DNA of 64,000 bases from Velthaea sp965214335 (GCA_965214335.1 CBDCBO010000014.1:804102-868101); one strand, 5' to 3'. Numbered from the stretch's first letter, positions 1 through 8,627 are shown. Notes: generated from the sequence alone by a model not told the origin. Numbers and translations are program-made.

Positions 1-1092
1 TCCGGCAATCGGCATCGATACCGCCGTTGCAATCGCGCCCGGCAGCAGCGCAATTCCGGTCAGCGTCGCGCTAAAGCCGAGCACGTTCTGCATGTACAGC
101 GGCAAGACCAGATTGAGCCCGTATAAACCGAAGCCGCTGACGATGCCGATGATATTACCGGCAGTGAAACCGCGCGAGCGAAAAACGGTCAGGTCGACGA
201 GCGGATGCGCGACCCGCACTTCGCGCACGATGAAGCCCGCGATGCCGAAAAATGCGACGATCGTCATGACCACGATGGTCGACGAACTGAACCAGTCGTC
301 GTGTTGTCCGCGTTCGAGGACGTATTGCAGCGCCGAAAGCCCGGCCGTCATGATCGTGAGGCCGAACCAGTCGACGCGCGAGGTGTCGCGCACGATGTAG
401 GTGGGATTTTTGATGTAGCGCATCGTCATTACGAACGCGATCACGCCGATTGGTAAGTTGATAAAGAAAATGAGCGGCCAGGAATAGTTGTCGACGATGA
501 TGCCGCCGAGCGTCGGCCCGATCGCCGGGCCGACCATTGCTCCCAAGCCGAAAATCGCCATCGCGCCGCTTCGTTTCTCCGGCGGATATGATTCGAAGAG
601 AATCGCTTGCGCCGTCGGTTGCAGCGCGCCCCCGCCTAAGCCCTGAATGACGCGGTAAAAAACGAGTTGCCAGACATTGGTCGCCGTACCACACAAGAAC
701 GATGACACCGTAAAAATAACGATGCACGCGGCGTAGTAATTCTTGCGTCCGAAGCGAGCCGTGAGCCAACCGTTGAGCGGCATGATGACGACGGTGGCCA
801 GAATGTAACCCGTCGCAACCCAGCCGATTTCATCGACCGACGCGCCGAGCGTTCCAGCCATGTTCGTGAGCGCGACGTTGACGATCGACGTGTCGACGAT
901 CGCCATGATCAAGCCGAGCATCGTGGTAAGCGTGATGAGAATGACCGGCGGATCGGCCGCCGGGCGTTTCGCCGCGGCTACTAAAGGCTCGGCCGCGCCG
1001 CCGGCGGGCCGCCGCCGCGCGTCTTCGGCGGTGCCTAGGGATGGCCTGACGGTCGGGGGCGCAGTCGTCGCGCGTGTAGGTAAAACTGACAT
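1..1092 (-). CDS. DHA2-type MFS drug efflux transporter, copy A (C-terminus outside window)
   Basis: The frame is open from ATG at 1092 to the window edge and encodes about 364 residues of an inner-membrane proton-coupled exporter of the 14-TM DHA2 (EmrB/QacA-like) family. After a 50-residue Ala/Pro-rich N-terminus come the DTSIVNVAL motif of TM1, a GWLTARFGRK loop between TM2 and TM3, and an intact YRVIQGLGGG segment in TM4. The run of six A at about 646-651 keeps the frame across that segment, which copy B at 1795 does not. It is divergent from the TetR gene, which points to substrate-responsive repression. The substrate is unknown. Confidence 0.75.
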   Translation of the reverse strand, partial: MSVLPTRATTAPPTVRPSLGTAEDARRRPAGGAAEPLVAAAKRPAADPPVILITLTTMLGLIMAIVDTSIVNVALTNMAGTLGASVDEIGWVATGYILATVVIMPLNGWLTARFGRKNYYAACIVIFTVSSFLCGTATNVWQLVFYRVIQGLGGGALQPTAQAILFESYPPEKRSGAMAIFGLGAMVGPAIGPTLGGIIVDNYSWPLIFFINLPIGVIAFVMTMRYIKNPTYIVRDTSRVDWFGLTIMTAGLSALQYVLERGQHDDWFSSSTIVVMTIVAFFGIAGFIVREVRVAHPLVDLTVFRSRGFTAGNIIGIVSGFGLYGLNLVLPLYMQNVLGFSATLTGIALLPGAIATAVSMPIAG

Positions 1093-1106
1093 GACGGCTA
1101 AGTCAT
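1091..1106. promoter_or_regulatory. Palindromic operator candidate, copy A
   Basis: ATGAC-N6-GTCAT is a perfect inverted repeat lying between and overlapping the divergent starts of the transporter (minus strand, ATG at 1092) and the TetR-like gene (plus strand). Position and symmetry fit a TetR-family operator that would repress both genes. The sequence shows the palindrome; the binding is inference. Confidence 0.4.
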
Positions 1107-1114
1107 CTTACCAC

Positions 1115-1789
1115 ATGGCGTACGATGTGGTGAAGACGATCGGCGGACGCGAGTATCGCTACCGCGTGCAAAGCGAGCGCGATCCGAACACCGGCAAAAC
1201 GCGCAACCGCTGGACCTATGTCGGCCGAGTCGCCGGCGAACGCACCGTGCCCAAGGGCCGAGTGTCTCGATCCGATGCGCGCCTGCGGCTGCTTGCGGCG
1301 GCCGAGCAACTGCTCGAGGGCGGCGAAGCGTCGGCCGTTACCGCCGACGCGATCGCCGCCGCGGCGGGCGTTGCGCACGGCACGTTCTACCGGTATTTTC
1401 GCGACCGCTCCGATGCACTTGAAGCGCTCGCCCGGCACCTGCGCGCGACGCGCACCGAGAATGACGATCTGCTCCAGGGCGACGTCGCTTCGCGGGCTGC
1501 GGCCCGGACCGCCATGCGGGCCTGGGTGTGCGAGCGGCTCGACTTCGTATCGAAACGCCGGGGTACGATCCGCGGCTGGTACGCGCTCGTCGCGAGCGAT
1601 GCGCGGCTTGCGGGGATCGAGGCACTCGGCCCTTGGGCACGGTGCGTTCGCCGGCGACTCGGCCGACATAGGTCCAGCGGTTGCGCGTTTTGCCGGTGTT
1701 CGGATCGCGCTCGCTTTGCACGCGGTAGCGATACTCGCGTCCGCCGATCGTCTTCACCACATCGTACGCCATGTGGTAAGATGACTTAG
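1115..1789 (+). CDS. TetR-family regulator with an extra N-terminal module, C-terminus scrambled by the inverted repeat
   Basis: An N-terminal stretch of about 48 residues (1115-1258) has the pattern YRVQSERDPNTGKTRNRW, which resembles the beta-rich leader of some IS transposases rather than a TetR. It runs directly into a standard TetR helix-turn-helix: SDARLRLLAAAEQLL, then AIAAAAGVAHGTFYRYF. The effector domain starts normally but at about 1613 the frame enters the antisense of the other repeat arm, so the last roughly 55 residues are artificial or rearranged. An alternative start is ATG 1091. It is divergent from the efflux gene and likely represses it. Confidence 0.6.
   Translation: MAYDVVKTIGGREYRYRVQSERDPNTGKTRNRWTYVGRVAGERTVPKGRVSRSDARLRLLAAAEQLLEGGEASAVTADAIAAAAGVAHGTFYRYFRDRSDALEALARHLRATRTENDDLLQGDVASRAAARTAMRAWVCERLDFVSKRRGTIRGWYALVASDARLAGIEALGPWARCVRRRLGRHRSSGCAFCRCSDRARFARGSDTRVRRSSSPHRTPCGKMT
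1614..1772 (-). pseudogene. 5' fragment of the second TetR copy
   Basis: In the right repeat arm the regulator starts at 1772 on the minus strand and encodes the same N-terminal module. It loses homology to TetR at the arm boundary near 1613, so only about 53 residues are meaningful. If the palindrome is an assembly artefact, this fragment and the gene at 1115 are one locus read twice. Confidence 0.5.
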
Positions 1790-1796
1790 CCGTCAT
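1781..1796. promoter_or_regulatory. Palindromic operator candidate, copy B
   Basis: This is the same ATGAC-N6-GTCAT palindrome as at 1091-1106. It overlaps the ATG (1795-1797) of the rightward transporter and sits just upstream of the leftward TetR start at 1772. Only about 22 bp separate the two starts, so any bound repressor would cover both. Confidence 0.4.
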
Positions 1797-3437
1797 GTCA
1801 GTTTTACCTACACGCGCGACGACTGCGCCCCCGACCGTCAGGCCATCCCTAGGCACCGCCGAAGACGCGCGGCGGCGGCCCGCCGGCGGCGCGGCCGAGC
1901 CTTTAGTAGCCGCGGCGAAACGCCCGGCGGCCGATCCGCCGGTCATTCTCATCACGCTTACCACGATGCTCGGCTTGATCATGGCGATCGTCGACACGTC
2001 GATCGTCAACGTCGCGCTCACGAACATGGCTGGAACGCTCGGCGCGTCGGTCGATGAAATCGGCTGGGTTGCGACGGGTTACATTCTGGCCACCGTCGTC
2101 ATCATGCCGCTCAACGGTTGGCTCACGGCTCGCTTCGGACGCAAGAATTACTACGCCGCGTGCATCGTTATTTTTACGGTGTCATCGTTCTTGTGTGGTA
2201 CCGCGACCAATGTCTGGCAACTCGTTTTTACCGCGTCATTCAGGGCTTAGGCGGGGGCGCGCTGCAACCGACGGCGCAAGCGATTCTCTTCGAATCATAT
2301 CCGCCGGAGAAACGAAGCGGCGCGATGGCGATTTTCGGCTTGGGAGCAATGGTCGGCCCGGCGATCGGGCCGACGCTCGGCGGCATCATCGTCGACAACT
2401 ATTCCTGGCCGCTCATTTTCTTTATCAACTTACCAATCGGCGTGATCGCGTTCGTAATGACGATGCGCTACATCAAAAATCCCACCTACATCGTGCGCGA
2501 CACCTCGCGCGTCGACTGGTTCGGCCTCACGATCATGACGGCCGGGCTTTCGGCGCTGCAATACGTCCTCGAACGCGGACAACACGACGACTGGTTCAGT
2601 TCGTCGACCATCGTGGTCATGACGATCGTCGCATTTTTCGGCATCGCGGGCTTCATCGTGCGCGAAGTGCGGGTCGCGCATCCGCTCGTCGACCTGACCG
2701 TTTTTCGCTCGCGCGGTTTCACTGCCGGTAATATCATCGGCATCGTCAGCGGCTTCGGTTTATACGGGCTCAATCTGGTCTTGCCGCTGTACATGCAGAA
2801 CGTGCTCGGCTTTAGCGCGACGCTGACCGGAATTGCGCTGCTGCCGGGCGCGATTGCAACTGCGGCATCGATGCCGATTGCCGGACGCCTGGCCAAGTAC
2901 GTCGACGCCCGGGTGTCGATCGGCGCAGGTCTGGCGATGTTCGCGGTAGGTTCGTGGATGCTCGGATATCTCAACGCCAACGCCGGTTTCGACGACATCT
3001 TCTGGCCCCGGATCTTACAGGGCTTGGCCCTCGGCTTTCTCTTCGTTCCGTTGACCACGGCCTCACTTGCCGACGTGCCGCGCGCGCGTTTATCGAATGC
3101 GACCGGGCTTTATACGCTCGTGCGCCAACTCGGCGGCGGATTCGGGATCGCCATTCTGCAACTGGTGCAAACGCGCGCGCAAGATAGTCATTACGCCGAT
3201 CTCGCGTCCGGCGTTACCGGCGCAAATCCGGCGGTTGCCAACATGTTGCACGGCGCCGCAAACGCGCAGCCACACCTGCAGACACTGCTCGGGCTAGTCC
3301 AGCTCAACGCGACGGTTATGTCGTACAACGACGTCTTTCGCTTGTGCGCAATCATCTTCGTCATTTCGATTCCAACGGTGTTTCTGCTCAGTGGCAAGAA
3401 AACGGCCGCCGGAGCGGCCGCTATCGTCGCGGAATGA
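1795..3437 (+). CDS. DHA2-type MFS drug efflux transporter, copy B, with a one-base frameshift
   Basis: This is a 14-TM DHA2-family exporter of about 547 residues. The first segment (1795 to about 2228) and the second (from about 2229 to 3437) are in different frames. The break is at a run of five T where copy A has six A on the opposite strand, and restoring one T gives a continuous QLVFYRVIQGLGGG. The C-terminal half is intact (FINLPIGVIAFV, the TM7-14 helices, and a basic C-terminal KKTAAG). This is probably an indel sequencing error in a functional gene, since the other copy is correct; a real frameshift cannot be excluded. Confidence 0.75.
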
Positions 3438-3448
3438 AGGCCGCGCGT

Positions 3449-4129
3449 TTATTGCTGGGTGATCACCGTCGTCGTTACGCTGACCGCGACCGTCGCCGAT
3501 TGTCCGCCGGTTCCGGTGACCGTGAGCGTGCACGTGCCGGCAGTTTGCGGGGTTACGGTCAGCGTTCCGTTTACCGGCCCCGCCGTCGTCACGATCGAAG
3601 CGCAGCCCGAGACGCCGAAGCCGGTGGGGTTATTAAGTTGCGACACCGACACGGTTTGGGCATACGCGGCGCCCGCGGCCGTAAAGGCTAGCGCAGCAGG
3701 GGAAACGCTCACGCCACCTTGGACGGGCGTCGGACTAACCGCTGGCGTCGGGCTGGCGGCGGGCGTCGTGCTCGGGCCACTTCCCGCCGTCGGAGCAGCG
3801 GACGGGCTGGGGCCGGCCGTCGGCGGGGCTGTCGGCGCACCCGGTGAGGTCGTCGCTCCCGGCGTCGGCGACGCGACCGGCGTCGCGCTCGGGTGCGGCG
3901 CAGCCGTCGGTGTGGCGCTGGGGTGCGGCGTCACACTCGGCGTTGCGCTCGGATGTGGTGTCGGCGTCGGGCTGGAGCCGCTAACGCCGATCGAACTTGA
4001 CGCCGGAGCGGGAATGGATGAACCCGCGGATCCGCCGCCACCGCCGCACGCCGCAAGAGTCACGGCCGCCGCGACCGCAACGCCGGACACAATTAGGGAA
4101 AAACGCAACGTCGTCAGCCTCTCAAGCAA
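3449..4129 (-). CDS. Lipoprotein with Pro/Ser/Thr-rich stalk and C-terminal beta domain
   Basis: The 226-residue protein has a signal peptide ending in the lipobox LAAC at about residues 25-28, followed by a GGGGGS linker. Residues about 50-135 are a low-complexity stalk of repeated PHPSATP / SPTPG units. The last 90 residues read like an Ig- or BACON-like beta domain (GGVSVSPAALAFTAAG) with two Cys. It should be lipidated and carried to the cell envelope. A paralogue of the same layout lies just upstream at 4240-4857, so these are probably tandem duplicates. Function is unknown. Confidence 0.7.
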   Translation of the reverse strand: MLERLTTLRFSLIVSGVAVAAAVTLAACGGGGGSAGSSIPAPASSSIGVSGSSPTPTPHPSATPSVTPHPSATPTAAPHPSATPVASPTPGATTSPGAPTAPPTAGPSPSAAPTAGSGPSTTPAASPTPAVSPTPVQGGVSVSPAALAFTAAGAAYAQTVSVSQLNNPTGFGVSGCASIVTTAGPVNGTLTVTPQTAGTCTLTVTGTGGQSATVAVSVTTTVITQQ

Positions 4130-4239
4130 TGCGTGCCGCGCGCACGCTTAGGCGCGCTGCTTCTGCCGTTTATCATTGCCCAGCGTTCGCTTGATGGACG
4201 TGAGGCTTTCGCCCATCACCGCTGGGCCGTTCCACCGGG

Positions 4240-4857
4240 TTACTGCGAACCGACCGTTGTTGTCGTCACCGTCACCGGAATGAGTGCCGACGCGCCGCCC
4301 GCGCCGGTCACCGTGAAAGCGCAGGTGCCGGCGGCTACCGGCGTGACGGCCAGCGACGCCGTTGCGGCGGCGGGAGCCGAAGCGATCGTCACGCCGTTGG
4401 CCACGCAGGTTGAAACGGCGAAGCCGCTCGCTCCAGCTTGGCTCAGGCTTACCGTTGCGGCCGCGGCTGCGCCGACGGCGGTAAAGGCAAGCGAACTCGG
4501 CGATACGACGATCGCCGGAACCGCCGTTGGGCCTGCGCTGGGTGACGAAACCGGACTGGGCGACGCGCCCGGACTGGGCGACGACCCCGGACTCGGTGAA
4601 CCACCCGGGCTCGGCGAAACGCCGGGACTCGGTGAAGCACCGGGGCTAGGATGCGCTGTCGGTGACGGTGAGGCAACCGGTGGTGCCGTCGGATTCCCGA
4701 CCGGCGACGCCGGCGTCGTCGGCGGCCCACTGCCGCCGCCGCCGCCGCACGCGGCCAGCGTCAGCAGGCCGGCCGCGGCGAGCGGTCCGAGTACACGCAA
4801 AGAGCGCGGACCCCAGGGTGGCAGCGAAAAAAGAGCTTGGCTCGGATCGGTAGGCAT
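4240..4857 (-). CDS. Lipoprotein with SPSPG-repeat stalk, paralogue of the next gene
   Basis: The 205-residue protein has a lipobox LAAC at about residues 33-36, a GGGGGS linker and a stalk of SPSPG repeats over about 55-110. The C-terminal beta domain (VVSPSSLAFTAVGAAA) contains two Cys in the same places as the protein at 3449-4129. The two C-terminal domains align along their whole length, which supports duplication. It is probably a surface or periplasmic lipoprotein; no catalytic motif is visible. Confidence 0.7.
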   Translation of the reverse strand: MPTDPSQALFSLPPWGPRSLRVLGPLAAAGLLTLAACGGGGGSGPPTTPASPVGNPTAPPVASPSPTAHPSPGASPSPGVSPSPGGSPSPGSSPSPGASPSPVSSPSAGPTAVPAIVVSPSSLAFTAVGAAAAATVSLSQAGASGFAVSTCVANGVTIASAPAAATASLAVTPVAAGTCAFTVTGAGGASALIPVTVTTTTVGSQ

Positions 4858-4923
4858 GCGGGTTTATCATGCCTGTAGTGGTACGCCCGCGCATGGGACC
4901 TTCGTTCTCCCTTTGCGGGGCTT

Positions 4924-6207
4924 TTAACGCCCTCGGTGGTTACCGATCGCCGCCTCGCCGCGGCCGGCCACCGTCGGCTCGAACCGCTCGACGAAGGCCG
5001 ACGGGGTCAGCGAAGTTTGCACGCTCAAGCGCGAAAGCCGTGGTTCGACCAAATCGTCGGCTTCGAGCCGGATCATATATTTGCGGGCGACTTCGTACGA
5101 TTCGGTCGTCACGTCGACCAGCCGCACCCGGATGCGGCCGGTGGTCGAATCGGTCAACTCCTCGAGCGTCACCGGCGCCACGCGGCCGCCCGACAGCGCG
5201 ATAAGCGCACCGCTGCCGCCTTGCAACAGATAGCGCACGGCCCCGTAACCAAGCGTCCGCGTATACTCGGCGTCGAACGGCACCGGTTTGGCACACCGCA
5301 ATTCGTAGCCGATGTCTTTGGTGACCACGGTGATCTCATCGAGCCCAATTTCGGTCAGCCGGGCGCGCACCGCATCGCGCAGCACCATGCCGATCGGGAC
5401 GTCGGCCAACCGGACGTGACCGTAGGCGTCGCGCGAGGCGCCGTCAAACGCCGCCAGCGCTTGCGGATCGACGCGTTCGGCGATCCCCTCCGCGACCATC
5501 GCCACGCCATGGTCGTGACCGAACGATTTTCGTTTCACGATCGAGCCGACGATCGTGTCGACGACGCGGTCGAGTGAAACAAAGTCGCCGTCGAACTCTT
5601 CGGGGATCACCGCGAGCGTCGCGCCGGCGGCCTTACAGATCCCGAGTGCCAACGCGCCCGATTTGCGCCCCATCGTCACCGCGAGATACCAGCGCTGCGC
5701 GGTGCGCGCATCTTCCATAAGGTTCTCAACGATGGCGCTGCCGACCGCCCGGGCGGTTTCGAAACCGAAGGTCGGCGCGTTATCCGGGAGCGGCAGGTCG
5801 TTGTCGATGGTCTTGGGGACGGTCACAACGCCCAGCCGTCCGCGCGTTTGCGCCGCGATGCGCGCCGCGCCGAAGGTGGTGTCGTCGCCGCCGATCGCGA
5901 CCAGATACCGGACCCCGAGCTGCAAGAGCGAGCGGATGCAGCGCTCGACGGTTTCGTCGTCCTTGCCCGGGTTGGTGCGCGACGTCCGCAAAATCGACCC
6001 GCCGGAAAAGTGAATGCGCGAAACGTCGTCGATGCCGAGTTCAACGACGTGTGACGTGTCGCCGCGCGCGATATGCCGGTAGCCGTCATAGAGCCCCAAC
6101 ACCCGCAGGCCGCTGTTAACGGCCTCGATGGTGGCCGAAGCGATCACCCCATTGATGCCGGGCGCGGGTCCGCCGCCGACGAGAATCGCGAGCGTATCGT
6201 CTTTCAT
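4924..6207 (-). CDS. pfp: 6-phosphofructokinase, PPi-dependent type
   Basis: The protein phosphorylates fructose 6-phosphate in glycolysis. Starting at ATG 6207 (GGAG about 5 nt upstream) it has 427 residues: GGGPAPGING at 11-20, GGDD at 106-109 and PKTIDND at 131-137. In this family Asp after GGD and Lys in the PKTIDND motif mark use of pyrophosphate, where ATP enzymes have Gly at both places, so I infer a reversible PPi-PFK. It follows the MFS gene at 6236 by 28 nt on the same strand, so the two are probably cotranscribed. The longer frame to 6291 lacks support. Confidence 0.85.
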   Translation of the reverse strand: MKDDTLAILVGGGPAPGINGVIASATIEAVNSGLRVLGLYDGYRHIARGDTSHVVELGIDDVSRIHFSGGSILRTSRTNPGKDDETVERCIRSLLQLGVRYLVAIGGDDTTFGAARIAAQTRGRLGVVTVPKTIDNDLPLPDNAPTFGFETARAVGSAIVENLMEDARTAQRWYLAVTMGRKSGALALGICKAAGATLAVIPEEFDGDFVSLDRVVDTIVGSIVKRKSFGHDHGVAMVAEGIAERVDPQALAAFDGASRDAYGHVRLADVPIGMVLRDAVRARLTEIGLDEITVVTKDIGYELRCAKPVPFDAEYTRTLGYGAVRYLLQGGSGALIALSGGRVAPVTLEELTDSTTGRIRVRLVDVTTESYEVARKYMIRLEADDLVEPRLSRLSVQTSLTPSAFVERFEPTVAGRGEAAIGNHRGR

Positions 6208-6235
6208 GTTCTCCGCTTCCCTTTCAAGCCGGTCC

Positions 6236-7441
6236 CTACGCCGGAACTGCCGCCCCGTGCATGTGCGCGATGCGGCGAGCGACGAATGCATACGCGACCG
6301 CCGACAGCAGCGGAATCGCGCTAACGGTCAACAGCGCCGAAGTCGGTCCGGTCCGGGCAATGAGAAAGCCGACGCCGGTAACGGCCGCCGAGCCGACGCC
6401 GAAGGCGACTCCGTTCATGAGCCCCAGCGCCATCCCTAGATTCCGCGGCAGCATTGCTTGCGCCAGCGCGACGCCCGGCGCGTTCTGCACCGATAGCAGC
6501 ACGCTTCCGCCCAGCAGCAGCGCGACCGACAGCGGACCGTTCGTCAGCAATGCCGCAGCTAGAAATGGAACAGCAACGCACAGGCTCACGATCGACACGC
6601 TGACCGGACCGAAGCGGTCGGCCAACGCACCGCCGGCGAACAGTCCAATCGCGGCGAACACCAAAAAGCCGGTAACGACGGTGCCCGCCTGAGCGAGCGA
6701 CAATCCGCGGGCCGTCAATAAATTCGGCAGATAGTACGCAAACGAGGCGGTCACGAGATACCGCAGCGCCGTGCTCGCAATGAGCAGCCCGACGCCGAAG
6801 CGATCGACGCGCGCTTCGCCTATGTGTTGCACCGGAGTGTGTTCGGCATGCATCGCGCGCGCCGTATCGTCCACGCCGCGCATCAAAACGAAGATTGCCA
6901 GGACCGCCAGCAGGCCGGGCAGCAGCAGCCAGAGCGAGCCGCGCGGCCCGTATGCGCCGAGCAATAACCCGATAATCGCCGGACCCATTCCATAGCCGAT
7001 TTGGCCGCCGATCTGGAAGATCGAGATGGCCGACGTTCGTCGAGCGCCGCTGAGCATGGCGGTGTAGCGGCCCGCTTCGGGGTGCATGATCGCCGAACCC
7101 AAGCCGCCCGCAACGATACACGCGCCCAATACCGGTAGCGACGCGGTCGCGCCCGCGAGCGAGACGGCGACGACGGTCAAGCCGACCGACGCCGGGAGAA
7201 ACCACCAGCGGCCACGCCGGTCGCCGTAGGCGCCGAAGAGCGGCTGCACGATTGAACTCGTGAGATACCAGGCAAACGCCAGCGCGCCTTGATACCATAC
7301 CGGCAATCCGGCGCGCGCGACGTCGTAGAAGATCACCAGCGGTACGATGCCGGAATAAAAATCGCTCGCTCCGTGAGCAAAGGAAATTACGGAGATGCCG
7401 GCCAGATTCCAGCTTCCGGCGCGTTGAGTCGTGACCGCCAT
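6236..7441 (-). CDS. MFS transporter, fosmidomycin-resistance (Fsr)-like
   Basis: The inner-membrane protein has about 401 residues and 12 predicted TM helices. The N-terminal ISFAHGASDFYSGIVPLVIF and SSIVQPLFGAYGDRRGR segments match the Fsr branch of the MFS, and GSAIMHPEA follows in TM4. Fsr proteins export antibiotics such as fosmidomycin, but many homologues have no known substrate. The start was set at ATG 7441, because the 34-residue extension to 7543 has no membrane or family character. It precedes the phosphofructokinase gene in the same direction. Confidence 0.75.
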   Translation of the reverse strand: MAVTTQRAGSWNLAGISVISFAHGASDFYSGIVPLVIFYDVARAGLPVWYQGALAFAWYLTSSIVQPLFGAYGDRRGRWWFLPASVGLTVVAVSLAGATASLPVLGACIVAGGLGSAIMHPEAGRYTAMLSGARRTSAISIFQIGGQIGYGMGPAIIGLLLGAYGPRGSLWLLLPGLLAVLAIFVLMRGVDDTARAMHAEHTPVQHIGEARVDRFGVGLLIASTALRYLVTASFAYYLPNLLTARGLSLAQAGTVVTGFLVFAAIGLFAGGALADRFGPVSVSIVSLCVAVPFLAAALLTNGPLSVALLLGGSVLLSVQNAPGVALAQAMLPRNLGMALGLMNGVAFGVGSAAVTGVGFLIARTGPTSALLTVSAIPLLSAVAYAFVARRIAHMHGAAVPA

Positions 7442-7714
7442 ATCAGCAGTGTACCGTACGCGCGCGAAGTTCGCACCGCCGAAGTTCGGAACCATCGGAA
7501 TCGCGTTGCCGATCGACCAACCGCCCGCGATGCGGTCGAACACCGCTTATCCGCAGCGCTCGGGTCGTGCCTGGAAATCGGCGGCGGCGCACCGGTGAAG
7601 CGGCACGATCGCGCCCGGTGTTTCGGGAGCGACTTGGGCAGCGAGGTAGCCGAGCGGCGGACAATGCGTCAGCAGCAACGTTTCGCGGCCGGCCGCCGGC
7701 TCAGGACGCCGCTA
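7442..7714. other. Intergenic stretch between ku and the Fsr-like gene
   Basis: No convincing gene is seen. On the minus strand a 60-codon open stretch just after ku reads like protein (it contains LLLTHCPPLGYLAAQ) but I recognise no family and see no good start, so it is left uncalled. I see no clear intrinsic terminator for ku. Confidence 0.3.
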
Positions 7715-8626
7715 TTAGGCGGCCGTCTTCTTACGCCGGGCTTTGGCGGCGGTCGCCGACTTCTTGCGCGCGCTCGCGGTTTGTTTGGTGCTGCTCTCGG
7801 CATCGTCGTCGCCGCTTGCTTGCGAACGCGGCGCGCTGCCGCGCTTCGAGCTTGAAGCTTCGAGGCTGCGCTGCAGGATATCCATGAGATTGACGACGTT
7901 GCTGGCCGCCGGTCGCGCCGTTTCGTCCGCCGGAATCTCTTTGCCGGCGGCGCGCGCTTCGAGCATCGCCACCACGTCCTCACGGTAGGTATCGCGGAAG
8001 CGCTCGGGCTCGAACTTTTCCGACGTCATTGTATCGATCAACATTTTAGCGACTTTGAGTTCGGCCGGCGCGACGTTTTCTTTAAGTTCCGGAAAATCAA
8101 AATCGTTTTGGGCAACGAGTTCGTCGGCGTAGTGCATGAGTTCGAGGATGAGGGCTTCGCCGTTGGGTTTGAGCGCGGCCAGATGTTCGCGCGAGCGAAT
8201 GACGACTTTCGCTATGCCGACCTTGCCCGACTCGAGCAACGACTCACGCAGCAGGGCGTACGCGTGCCGGCCTTTCTTCTCCGGTTCCAGATAATACGGG
8301 GTGTCGAAGAACATCGGGTTGATTTGCGCGAGTTCGACGAACTCCATGATTTCGACCGACTGCGTCGCCTCGACGTTCACGCGTTTGAGATCTTCATCGG
8401 TAACGGTGACGTACCGGCCTTTCTCGTATTCGTAACCGCGAATCAAATCGGCGTATTCGACTTTCTCGTTGCACACCGAACAGTGCCGCTCGTTGAAGAT
8501 GCGGCCTTCATCGGTCTTGTGCAAGAAGTTGAAGCGCAGGTCGCTGCTGCGGACGGCCGTGTACAACTTGACCGGAATAGTGACCAGGCCGAACGAGATC
8601 GCACCGGTCCAAATTGCGTGTGCCAA
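7715..8626 (-). CDS. ku: Ku protein, DNA end-binding factor of bacterial NHEJ
   Basis: The 303-residue protein starts with WTGAISFGLVTIPVKLY, the signature of bacterial Ku. It has a CSVCNEKVEY zinc-ribbon-like pair and the EFVELAQINPMFF segment. The core beta-barrel spans about residues 1-220. The tail from 240 is Ser/Ala/Lys-rich and ends in AKARRKKTAA, a basic extension that in other Ku proteins aids DNA binding and ligase recruitment. It works as a homodimeric ring on double-strand ends and recruits LigD. It lies 1 nt downstream of the LigD polymerase gene, so the two are cotranscribed. Confidence 0.95.
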   Translation of the reverse strand: MAHAIWTGAISFGLVTIPVKLYTAVRSSDLRFNFLHKTDEGRIFNERHCSVCNEKVEYADLIRGYEYEKGRYVTVTDEDLKRVNVEATQSVEIMEFVELAQINPMFFDTPYYLEPEKKGRHAYALLRESLLESGKVGIAKVVIRSREHLAALKPNGEALILELMHYADELVAQNDFDFPELKENVAPAELKVAKMLIDTMTSEKFEPERFRDTYREDVVAMLEARAAGKEIPADETARPAASNVVNLMDILQRSLEASSSKRGSAPRSQASGDDDAESSTKQTASARKKSATAAKARRKKTAA

Positions 8627-8627
8627 G

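Larger units (their letters stand above)
1..1273. repeat. Left arm of a 1.27-kb inverted repeat
   Basis: Positions 1-1273 are the reverse complement of 1614-2885, with an unpaired centre at 1274-1613. By eye I find four substitutions (near 685, 1265 and two near 30) and one homopolymer indel (A6 here at about 646-651, T5 in the right arm). In the transporter frame two substitutions are synonymous and one exchanges Val and Ala. The arm may continue beyond base 1. It could be a chimeric fold-back, two strain haplotypes joined head to head, or a real inverted duplication. Confidence 0.9.
1614..2885. repeat. Right arm of the 1.27-kb inverted repeat
   Basis: This is the reverse-complement partner of 1-1273, about 99.6% identical by eye. 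It ends inside the transporter gene at 2885, only because the window starts there on the other arm. The right arm joins smoothly to unique downstream sequence, so it is the better anchored copy, but its transporter frame carries a one-base deletion near 2225-2229. Confidence 0.9.

Noticed and set aside
1218..1784. A second 188-residue gene in the centre of the inverted repeat
   Set aside because: It is an out-of-frame reading of the TetR gene that stays open because of the palindrome.
3990..4030. A plus-strand protein opposite the lipoproteins
   Set aside because: The plus-strand frames are long only because of the Pro/Ser/Gly-rich repeats and are Gly/Val/Ala repeats with no domain.
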